A model generated the notes under the pieces. The model made no database searches. It saw only the letters and a list, made by a program, of their open reading frames with translations, and was not told where the DNA came from. A DNA stretch of 34,655 nt from Rhodocyclaceae bacterium (GTDB lineage Bacteria; Pseudomonadota; Gammaproteobacteria; Burkholderiales; Rhodocyclaceae), in assembly GCA_030680085.1 (NCBI GenBank), contig JAUXWU010000009.1, positions 1 to 34,655 of the forward strand. Reading direction: 5' to 3'. This document shows positions 28,516-34,611 of the stretch, piece after piece. Within the stretch, counting starts at the first letter, position 1. Each line of letters begins with the position of its first letter. A program made the position numbers and the translations under genes.

Positions 28516-28529
28516 TTGACGGACGTCAA
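28516..28529 (-). promoter_or_regulatory. FNR/DNR-like palindrome ahead of ccmA
   Basis: TTGAC-GGAC-GTCAA is a perfect inverted repeat with the 5-4-5 geometry of FNR/CRP-family sites (FNR consensus TTGAT-N4-ATCAA). Its centre is 31 bases upstream of CAGAAT (complement of 28489-28494), which is the spacing of a class II activated promoter for ccmA. It lies in the 57-bp gap between ccmA and the upstream cytochrome gene. Confidence 0.45.
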
Positions 28530-28536
28530 GCGAATG

Positions 28537-29259
28537 TCAGGGACGCACTGGCAGGCGCGACATGAAATCGGCGACGGCCGCGATGTCCTCGTCGGTATAA
28601 CTTTTGATTACTTTGACCATGACGGGGTTGGCGTTGCGGCGCTTGCCGTCCCTGATGGTCTGGCTTTCTCGCAGCAGATATTTGAAGTGCTGGCCAGAAA
28701 CCCGGGGATAAAACTTTTCATCGCTCCCTTCCCCCCGGTTGCCGTGGCAGCTCGCGCAGTCCTTCTCGTAAAGCAACCGTCCGCGCTCAAGTTTGTCGCC
28801 TGGCCCCTGTCCTTGGTTTGCGGGCACCGGCAGCGCGTGCAGGTAGACGGCAATGTCGGCGACATGCTGGGGCAAAATTTCATGCAGGTGGATAAAAGGC
28901 GCCATTTTCGGGTTGGAGCGCCGCTCGGTCTGCACATCGGTCATCTGTTTGATGAGCACCGAAACATGCTGCCCTGCCAGCCTTGGATAGCTGCCGTCGG
29001 CCCGTCCCACGGCGCCGGGGCGGTGACAGCCCTGGCAAATGACGAATTCCGACTCGCCCCGGACGGCATCTCCCTTGGCGCGCATGGCCTCGATCCGCTC
29101 GGGATACATCTCGTTCCACGCCGCATCCTTGATGCCGATCCAAACCGCGGCATCGTCAGCGAAAACGCCGCCACAGGCCAGCAGCAAACCAAGCGCCATG
29201 CAGCAATCTTTTACCATTCCCATTCCCATTCCCATTCCGTCCCCCACTCTGCGCTTCAA
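28537..29259 (-). CDS. Diheme c-type cytochrome (c4/c553-like)
   Basis: This periplasmic electron carrier has two haem motifs, CQGCH (75-79) and CASCH (158-162), each followed by the YPRLAGQH or YPRVSGQH block typical of cytochrome c4 domains. The total is 240 aa from the outermost start, TTG 29259, which overlaps the upstream cytochrome stop. A more natural start is one of four ATG codons within a hexanucleotide repeat (29235, 29229, 29223, 29217). The last gives the signal peptide MVKDCCMALGLLLACGGVFA. GGGGGAC precedes the ATG at 29235. A linker domain with two methionine-rich stretches lies between the haems. It probably shuttles electrons in the same chain as its neighbour. Confidence 0.88.
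   Translation of the reverse strand: MKRRVGDGMGMGMGMVKDCCMALGLLLACGGVFADDAAVWIGIKDAAWNEMYPERIEAMRAKGDAVRGESEFVICQGCHRPGAVGRADGSYPRLAGQHVSVLIKQMTDVQTERRSNPKMAPFIHLHEILPQHVADIAVYLHALPVPANQGQGPGDKLERGRLLYEKDCASCHGNRGEGSDEKFYPRVSGQHFKYLLRESQTIRDGKRRNANPVMVKVIKSYTDEDIAAVADFMSRLPVRP
29214..29237. repeat. CCATTC hexanucleotide repeated four times
   Basis: Four perfect CCATTC units (29214-29237) read GAATGG on the minus strand. They encode alternating Gly-Met at the start of the cytochrome and place an ATG every six bases. Unit gain or loss keeps the frame but changes the number of start codons. Confidence 0.9.
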
Positions 29260-29864
29260 AGTCCAGCGATGTATTCTGCCAGAGCCTTCATCTCGTCGGT
29301 GCTCAAGCGCTGGGCAACCGACACCATGAGCCGGTCGGTGGCGCGCCGGCCGGTCTTGTATTCGCCCAGTTGCTGCAGGGTATAGGCCTGATGCTGTCCC
29401 GCCAGGCGTGGAAAGCGCGCATTGCCCGCGCCACTCGACTGATGACAGCCAGCGCAGGCGGGTACGCCGGTTTCCGTGTTGCCGTCCTCATAAATCCGTT
29501 TGCCGAGTTCGGCCAGCCGCGCGTCCTTGACCTTGCCAGGCAAGGGTTTTTGACTGCTGAAATAAGCTGCGAGAGGGAGAAAGTCCGCTGCTCCGAGCGT
29601 GGCGACGATGCCTGCCATGATTTCGTTGCGCCGCTCGCCCGAAGCGAAATATTTGAGTTGTTTGGCAAGATAAGCCACATCCATGCCGGCGATCTTGGGG
29701 TTGGCCGGATCGCTACTATTGCCATCCAGACCGTGGCAGGCGGCGCAAAGCGTGGTGGCAATCTGCCGTGCATCGGTCGCACTGGCGTTAAACGGCAATG
29801 CGGACAGCAGGAGCAGTACTGGCAATATCCAGCGTGATAGGCAGCCGAGGAAGGATGAACGCAT
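29256..29864 (-). CDS. Diheme cytochrome c4
   Basis: This 202-aa protein has a signal peptide (about 1-29, ending ALPFNASA) and two class I haem domains. CAACHG (40-44) is followed by PKIAGMDVAYLAKQL, and CAGCHQ (137-141) by FPRLAGQHQAYTLQQL. This tandem arrangement is cytochrome c4, a periplasmic or membrane-associated carrier that feeds terminal oxidases or reductases. It is the first gene of the leftward string that continues through the second diheme cytochrome into ccmABCDEFGHI. ATG 29864 is 24 bases from the centre of an FNR-like box, too close for class II activation of this gene. Confidence 0.92.
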   Translation of the reverse strand: MRSSFLGCLSRWILPVLLLLSALPFNASATDARQIATTLCAACHGLDGNSSDPANPKIAGMDVAYLAKQLKYFASGERRNEIMAGIVATLGAADFLPLAAYFSSQKPLPGKVKDARLAELGKRIYEDGNTETGVPACAGCHQSSGAGNARFPRLAGQHQAYTLQQLGEYKTGRRATDRLMVSVAQRLSTDEMKALAEYIAGL

Positions 29865-29881
29865 TGCGGAGTTATGGAAGG

Positions 29882-29895
29882 ATGATTCACATCAA
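29882..29895. promoter_or_regulatory. FNR/Anr-like box (distal)
   Basis: ATGAT-TCAC-ATCAA matches TTGAT-N4-ATCAA at nine of ten positions. It lies in the divergent cytochrome gap, 49 bases from the perfect box. It is about 90 bases upstream of the predicted rightward transcription start. For the leftward c4 gene it lies just before the ATG and could act as a repressor site. Confidence 0.5.
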
Positions 29896-29930
29896 GTGCG
29901 TATCATCGCATTTGTCCGGGCAAAACCGGA

Positions 29931-29944
29931 TTGATTTTCATCAA
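29931..29944 (+). promoter_or_regulatory. FNR/Anr box upstream of cytochrome c and the reductase module
   Basis: TTGAT-TTTC-ATCAA is a perfect match to the FNR/Anr consensus. A TAAAAA element (29967-29972) lies 22 bases downstream, so the box would be centred near -41.5 of a start at about 29979, the standard class II position. This implies oxygen-limited induction of the rightward genes. Confidence 0.7.
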
Positions 29945-30053
29945 GTTATTTCGTTGCAAACCGGCGTAAAAAGCCGAAACCGATTTTAAGCGAGCGGTTT
30001 TTTGTGCGCGCGCGATATTTCCCCAATCCTCTTTATATCCCGGAGAAAAAGAC

Positions 30054-30398
30054 ATGATCGAACTTTCCCTGCGCCGTTCTTTGCTGGTTGCCCTGACCGC
30101 AGCTTCCAGTCTGTTACTGGCGTTTCCCGCCGTCGCCCAAGTCGATGAAGATGCCGCCAAGCTGCTGTTCAAACAGAACGAATGCGGCAAGTGTCACAAC
30201 CCCGAGAAGGCCAAAAAAGGCCCGTCCCTGAAAAAGATTGCCAAGGACAACAAGGGCGACGAGAAAAAGCTCATCCAGCACCTGACCGTCAGCAAGAAGG
30301 TCAAGCTGGACGACGGCACGGAAGAGGATCACAAGGTCATCGACTCCAAGGACCAGAAGGCGCTCGGCAATCTGGCCAAGTGGATTCTGTCGCACTAA
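30054..30398 (+). CDS. Monoheme cytochrome c (class I, c551/c552-like)
   Basis: This 114-aa periplasmic carrier has a signal peptide (about 1-29, MIELSLRRSLLVALTAASS.. to AVAQ), one haem motif CGKCH (44-48), and a short lysine-rich mature domain. It lacks a clear Met in the usual axial-ligand position of the C-terminal half, so the sixth ligand is uncertain (His and Lys are available). Its start is preceded by CCCGGAGAAAAAGAC, a strong ribosome-binding site. It sits between the FNR-type promoter and the multihaem genes and may carry electrons from the b/c fusion to the octahaem reductase, or buffer them. Confidence 0.9.
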   Translation: MIELSLRRSLLVALTAASSLLLAFPAVAQVDEDAAKLLFKQNECGKCHNPEKAKKGPSLKKIAKDNKGDEKKLIQHLTVSKKVKLDDGTEEDHKVIDSKDQKALGNLAKWILSH

Positions 30399-30424
30399 TT
30401 AATCCGGTTGGCTGATCGGTGACA

Positions 30425-30449
30425 AACCAGGGGACTTACCCCCCTGGTT
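30425..30449 (+). terminator. Hairpin between the monoheme cytochrome and the b/c fusion
   Basis: AACCAGGGG (30425-30433) pairs with CCCCTGGTT (30441-30449) around a seven-base loop. Only a mixed CTTGTTCT follows, so it would be a weak terminator or an mRNA-stabilising end. It could make the small cytochrome more abundant than the membrane protein from one transcript. Confidence 0.5.
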
Positions 30450-30472
30450 CTTGTTCTAAAGGGGAACACGCC

Positions 30473-32488
30473 ATGCAAGCGCTGCAAACAAGCTTTCGTT
30501 TTATCATCGCTATCGCCTGTCTGCTGGGCTTGCTGGCAGCCGGACCCGCGTTGTCCGCGCCAGCGATTGGCGCAAGAACCCTCTCCGCGGACAAGCTGGA
30601 GAACACGAATCCCGATTGCCTGAACTGCCACGGCGCCAACAAGGAAGCGATCACGCTCGCGGGCAAGGATGGCGACAAGCGCAAGCTGCTGCCCGTCGAT
30701 CTGCGCAAGTTCAGCAAGGGTGTGCATAGCGACATGCTGTGCACCGATTGCCACAAGGAAATCACCGACAACCAGGCCAATCACAAGAAAAGCGCCACGG
30801 CCAAGAAGCCTGACTGCGCCGGGTGTCACCAGGCCATTTGGGAAGTCGTCAAGAAAGAAGGCCTGACCAAGGAGAAGTCGCGTCTGGGGCAGGTCGTCCA
30901 GAGCGCCGAGGAATACCAGCAATCCTTCCATGCCAAACCAGAGAAGGAAAATCCCGAACGAGTGAATGCCACCTGCGTCGAATGCCATAGCGCCCATGAT
31001 TTCAATGTGCCGCCCAAGGGCACGGCGCGCCGCACCGTCTGGCACAAGACCATCAACGAGACCTGCGGGAAATGCCACGAAGAGCAGTTGGAGATCTACG
31101 CCGCCTCGGTTCACGGCGAAGAGGTCATCGACAAGGGCAACATCAAGGCGGCGGTTTGCACCGACTGCCATTCGGCCCATAGCGTCGTCAACACTTCGTC
31201 CGCCGGCTTCAAGCTCGGCAATACTGGATCCTGCGGCAACTGTCACCAAGTGGAGACGAAGAGCTACTCTGATACCTATCATGGCAAGGTAAATAAACTG
31301 GGCTATACCTACACAGCCCGTTGCGTCGACTGCCACGACAGCCACGGCATCAAGCGGGTCGACGACCCGAAATCCAAGGTGCATGCCGATAACCGGATGA
31401 AGACCTGCCAGAAGTGTCACGATGGCAAAAAAATGCCGAAGGCGACAGCGGGTTTCGCCAGTTTCGCCCCGCACGCCAATGCGCACGATTTTGAGAAGTA
31501 TCCCGAGATGTGGGTCACCACGAAGTTCATGATCGGCCTGTTGATCTTTGTCTTCGCCTTCTTCTGGCTGCATTCCGGTCTCTGGTATTTCCGTGAATGG
31601 AAAGAGCGCAAAGAGAATAAAACAGAGATGCATGTGCGCACCGCGGGCCTGAATCTGGATGAGGGCAAGCACTTCCAGCGTTTCCCGGTGGGCTGGCGGA
31701 TTGCGCATCTGGCCTTTGCCCTGACCACCATGATCCTGGTGCTGACGGGGACGACGGCGATGTTTGCCAACAGCGACTGGGCGCCGGTAGTGGCTAAGGC
31801 GTTGGGTGGCCCGCAGGTGCTTGGCATCATGCACCGGGTTGCCGCCGCTGTGTTCATCGGTATCTTCCTCATCCATTTTGTCTATGTCATGCAGCGCCTG
31901 TTGCGCGACAAGGACTTCCGCTGGTTTGGCCCGGATTCGCTGGTGCCCAACTGGAAGGACCTGGATGATTGCGTCGGCATGTTCAAGTGGTTCTTCGGCA
32001 AAGGGCCGCGGCCGCAGTTCGACCGCTGGACCTACTTCGAGAAATTCGACTACTGGGCGGTGTTCTGGGGTGTCTCCGTCATCGGCGGCAGTGGCCTGAT
32101 GCTGGCGCTCCCGCACATCACGGCGACGTACCTGCCGGGCTGGGTGTTCAACGTGGCGACCGTGGTGCATGGCGAAGAAGCCTTCCTGGCGGCGGTATTC
32201 CTCTTCACGGTGCATTTCTTCAACAACCACTTCCGCCCCGGCAAACTGCCGCCGCCGGATGTCGTGATGTTCACCGGCACGCAGTCTTTGGAAGAATTCC
32301 GGACCGAACACCCAGCCCAGTATCGGCGCTTGCTTGAGTCCGGGAAACTGGAGGAGTTGTTGGTCGAGGCGCCCTCGCGTCCGTTGCATGTGGGTTCGGT
32401 GGTGCTCGGGCTGACGCTCCTCGCTGTCGGGCTGACGCTCCTGGTGCTGGTGTTAAACGGCATGTTTGGCAAGATCGTCGGCGGGTAG
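30473..32488 (+). CDS. Nonahaem c / membrane b-type cytochrome fusion (CbcL-like quinol dehydrogenase)
   Basis: This 671-aa protein starts at ATG 30473 after AAAGGGGAAC; an upstream in-frame start adds a non-signal extension. A signal peptide (1-29) leads to a periplasmic part with nine CXXCH motifs, at 49, 90, 115, 168, 198, 229, 254, 284 and 312, many followed by the S-A-H or D-S-H spacing of multihaem cytochromes. About six membrane helices follow (near 350, 407, 450, 527, 567 and 640). Helix-borne histidines (H412, H454, H468, H567, H581) suit a dihaem b-type domain of the HydC/FdnI/cytochrome b561 kind. Geobacter CbcL has the same layout: nine c haems plus a HydC/FdnI-type b domain, passing electrons from menaquinol. 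I infer a quinol dehydrogenase for the octahaem reductase downstream. Confidence 0.85.
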   Translation: MQALQTSFRFIIAIACLLGLLAAGPALSAPAIGARTLSADKLENTNPDCLNCHGANKEAITLAGKDGDKRKLLPVDLRKFSKGVHSDMLCTDCHKEITDNQANHKKSATAKKPDCAGCHQAIWEVVKKEGLTKEKSRLGQVVQSAEEYQQSFHAKPEKENPERVNATCVECHSAHDFNVPPKGTARRTVWHKTINETCGKCHEEQLEIYAASVHGEEVIDKGNIKAAVCTDCHSAHSVVNTSSAGFKLGNTGSCGNCHQVETKSYSDTYHGKVNKLGYTYTARCVDCHDSHGIKRVDDPKSKVHADNRMKTCQKCHDGKKMPKATAGFASFAPHANAHDFEKYPEMWVTTKFMIGLLIFVFAFFWLHSGLWYFREWKERKENKTEMHVRTAGLNLDEGKHFQRFPVGWRIAHLAFALTTMILVLTGTTAMFANSDWAPVVAKALGGPQVLGIMHRVAAAVFIGIFLIHFVYVMQRLLRDKDFRWFGPDSLVPNWKDLDDCVGMFKWFFGKGPRPQFDRWTYFEKFDYWAVFWGVSVIGGSGLMLALPHITATYLPGWVFNVATVVHGEEAFLAAVFLFTVHFFNNHFRPGKLPPPDVVMFTGTQSLEEFRTEHPAQYRRLLESGKLEELLVEAPSRPLHVGSVVLGLTLLAVGLTLLVLVLNGMFGKIVGG

Positions 32489-32507
32489 CGGCAGTCTCGA
32501 CTGGTGA

Positions 32508-32545
32508 AGAGAAAGGCCGCGCAACGCGTGGCCTTTCTCTTTTTC
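32508..32545 (+). terminator. Strong intrinsic terminator after the b/c fusion
   Basis: AGAGAAAGGCC (32508-32518) pairs perfectly with GGCCTTTCTCT (32530-32540), extended by GCGC/GCGT inside to a 15-bp stem with an AAC loop, and TTTTC follows. The octahaem gene therefore needs its own promoter. Confidence 0.88.
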
Positions 32546-32559
32546 TTGATGCGCGTCAA
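32546..32559 (+). promoter_or_regulatory. FNR-family box upstream of the octahaem reductase
   Basis: TTGAT-GCGC-GTCAA has the FNR left half and the DNR/FixK-like right half (one mismatch to the FNR consensus). It begins right after the terminator T-run and 180 bases before the reductase ATG. No strong -10 is seen at the expected place (TAACCT at 32582 is the best). Confidence 0.55.
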
Positions 32560-32669
32560 GGAACCCACCAGACGTCATGGCTAACCTGCCGCTGGAATGT
32601 CCTTGTTTCTGCCAAGGTCTATCAAAGGGGTGTCAAAAAAAGCAGCGAACGATTGCGGTTGCAAAGGTG

Positions 32670-32691
32670 GAGGGCGCGTTTTACCGCCCTC
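32670..32691 (+). other. Hairpin in the leader of the octahaem gene
   Basis: GAGGGCG (32670-32676) pairs with CGCCCTC (32685-32691) around an eight-base loop. It lies 34 bases before the start codon and leaves the GGAGG at 32716-32720 free. It may stabilise the leader, and no known regulatory RNA family is recognised. Confidence 0.4.
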
Positions 32692-32725
32692 GTGAAGCGA
32701 GATGTCCGGAAAACTGGAGGAAAAA

Positions 32726-34543
32726 ATGGGAATGAGCAGATTTAAGCGTGGCATCGTCGGTATCGTGGCGCTCTGCGCCGCGACACTGTTCGGTGCATCC
32801 GGTGCGCTGGCGAATAAACAGCCGGACGCGGCGGTGGTCAAACAGCAGGATCAGGTCACCAAGACAACGATCCAGCAACTCAAGGGGGCGCTGCCCAAAT
32901 CGGCGCTGTCCAAGGTGGTTCCCGTCAACGAGGCCAACTGCTACAGTTGCCACAAGGACATCAAGGAATTTCACGTCGGCAACAAGCATTCCACCGTGAA
33001 TTGCGCCCACTGTCACACCGGGTCCGATGAGCATTTGAAGGTGGACGGCAAGTCCGACGGCCTCAAGCCGTCCATCGGCACCCGGGTTGACCATGCTGCC
33101 TGCGGCACCTGCCACCAGGCCCAATACGACTCTTTCGTGACGATGAACTACGAGTCCAAGGCCAAGCACGAGAAGGCGACGTCCAAGGGCGTTTCGTCGT
33201 TGTTCGACAAGTTGATGGCGCCGCACGGCTTCACCCGCGAGCATGCCGAGCCGCGCAGCCACATCTTCATGCTGATCGACCACATCACCGTCGACCGCGC
33301 CTTTGGCGGCCGCTTTCAGTTGAAAGACCTGACCTATCTGACCGACAGCAAGAGCATCGCCGAAGGCAATATGTGGAGCGCCGTGCTGAAGGACGCCGAA
33401 CCCGCCACCAGCGACCAGAAGGTCTTCATGCCGCAGACGGTAACCGCCGCCAATCCGGTGTGCATCAACTGCAAGAGCTATGACACCATTCTGAAGTGGT
33501 CCTACATGGGCGACAAGCATCCCAAGGCCAAGTGGGATCGCACCTCCAAGCCGGTTGAATTTGCGCGTGACAACAAGCATCCGCTCAACTGCTACGGCTG
33601 TCATGATCCGCACTCCAGCGGTCCGCGCGTCGTCCGTGATGCGTTGATTCAGGCGGTGGTCGATCGTGGCGAGGGCACCTATCCCTACGACAAGGCCAAG
33701 AGCGAGAAAATCACCATGAAGAAGGTGTCTTTCCGCGACGGCTTCCGTTCGATCGGTCTGCTCTCCAAGTCCGACTCCAACCTGATGTGCGGCCAGTGTC
33801 ATGTGGAATACAACTGCAACCCGGGCTTCGAGCCGAATGCCGGACCTGACGGCAAGGACAAGCCGGTACCCATGGCCGACCAGCGCACCAACCTGTTCCA
33901 GTGGTCCAACGTCTTCGACTACAACAAGAAGATGGTCGAGAAGTTCGGCAACTTCAAGGACTTCCGTCATGCAACGACGGGTGCTGCGCTGTCCAAGATC
34001 CAGCATCCTGAACTGGAAGTCTTCTGGGGCAGCAAGCACGAAAAAGAAGGCGTCGAGTGCAAGGATTGCCATATGCCGAAGGTCAAGGCGGACGGCAAGG
34101 AATTCACCTCGCACCAGCAGATCTCGCCGCGTTACAACCTCAAGGACACCTGTGTGCGTTGTCACGGTGAAATGACCGAGAAGCAGGCGTTGTATCAGAT
34201 CGACTCGATCCAGAACTACACGAAGGGCAAGATCGCCAAGGCCGAGTACTGGTTGGCCCAGTTGATCGACACCTTTGTTCGGGCCAGGGATCAGGGCGTT
34301 GCCGAGGATGCGTTCGTCAAGGCGCGCGCCCACCACGATGCAGCGCAAACCATGTGGGAGTGGTGGACGGCCGAGAACTCAGCCGGTTTCCATAACCCGT
34401 CACAGGCTCGCGAGTCGCTGACCAAGTCGGTCAACGAGTCCCAGGCCGGCATCAAGGTGCTGAACGACGCCATCATCGCCAAGCGCACAGGGGCTGTAGC
34501 TGCTGCTGCACCGGCTGCTGCGGCTGCACCGGCAGCCAAGTAG
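32726..34543 (+). CDS. Octahaem cytochrome c nitrite reductase (ONR/TvNiR type)
   Basis: This 605-aa periplasmic protein starts at ATG 32726, five bases after GGAGG; the signal peptide ends GASGALA. It has eight haem sites: CYSCH (72), CAHCH (93), CGTCH (126), CINCK (246), CYGCH (289), CGQCH (355), CKDCH (446) and CVRCH (476). Lysine in the fourth marks the catalytic haem, as in Thioalkalivibrio octahaem nitrite reductase, whereas pentahaem NrfA has it in the first. CGQCHVEYNC gives catalytic Y362 with C364 two residues on, the Tyr-x-Cys pair cross-linked in that enzyme. QHPELEVF (H427) and CHMPKVKADGKEF match the NrfA active-site and haem-5 regions. The expected reaction is six-electron reduction of nitrite, and of hydroxylamine, to ammonia. 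A Pro/Ala tail follows 590. Confidence 0.88.
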   Translation: MGMSRFKRGIVGIVALCAATLFGASGALANKQPDAAVVKQQDQVTKTTIQQLKGALPKSALSKVVPVNEANCYSCHKDIKEFHVGNKHSTVNCAHCHTGSDEHLKVDGKSDGLKPSIGTRVDHAACGTCHQAQYDSFVTMNYESKAKHEKATSKGVSSLFDKLMAPHGFTREHAEPRSHIFMLIDHITVDRAFGGRFQLKDLTYLTDSKSIAEGNMWSAVLKDAEPATSDQKVFMPQTVTAANPVCINCKSYDTILKWSYMGDKHPKAKWDRTSKPVEFARDNKHPLNCYGCHDPHSSGPRVVRDALIQAVVDRGEGTYPYDKAKSEKITMKKVSFRDGFRSIGLLSKSDSNLMCGQCHVEYNCNPGFEPNAGPDGKDKPVPMADQRTNLFQWSNVFDYNKKMVEKFGNFKDFRHATTGAALSKIQHPELEVFWGSKHEKEGVECKDCHMPKVKADGKEFTSHQQISPRYNLKDTCVRCHGEMTEKQALYQIDSIQNYTKGKIAKAEYWLAQLIDTFVRARDQGVAEDAFVKARAHHDAAQTMWEWWTAENSAGFHNPSQARESLTKSVNESQAGIKVLNDAIIAKRTGAVAAAAPAAAAAPAAK

Positions 34544-34565
34544 TCCTGTAGCCAGTAGTAACATC

Positions 34566-34594
34566 GGGGCGCGGATTTCCGCGCCCCTTTTTTT
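34566..34594 (+). terminator. Intrinsic terminator after the octahaem gene
   Basis: GGGGCGCGG (34566-34574) pairs with CCGCGCCCC (34579-34587) around ATTT, followed by seven T (34588-34594). This is a textbook terminator 23 bp after the stop codon. The ccmF-like gene starts 17 bp further on and so would need readthrough or its own promoter. Confidence 0.92.
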
Positions 34595-34611
34595 ACCTAC
34601 CGTAATCCACC

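Noticed and set aside
28511-28536. The TTGAC/GTCAA palindrome as an intrinsic terminator of the cytochrome gene
   Set aside because: The loop is too small, the stem is only seven bases and no T-run follows on either strand.
30395-32389. A 664-codon open frame on the minus strand across the nonahaem gene
   Set aside because: It is antisense to a gene with nine haem motifs and a signal peptide. Its translation has no recognisable domain and reflects codon bias in GC-rich coding DNA.
32681-34348. A 555-codon minus-strand open frame across the octahaem gene
   Set aside because: Same reason: the plus strand carries eight ordered haem motifs and the antisense product shows no family features.
32726-34543. 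Octahaem gene as pentahaem NrfA or MccA sulfite reductase
   Set aside because: It has eight haem sites, not five, with CXXCK in the fourth place, and there is no long CX15CH-type motif of MccA.
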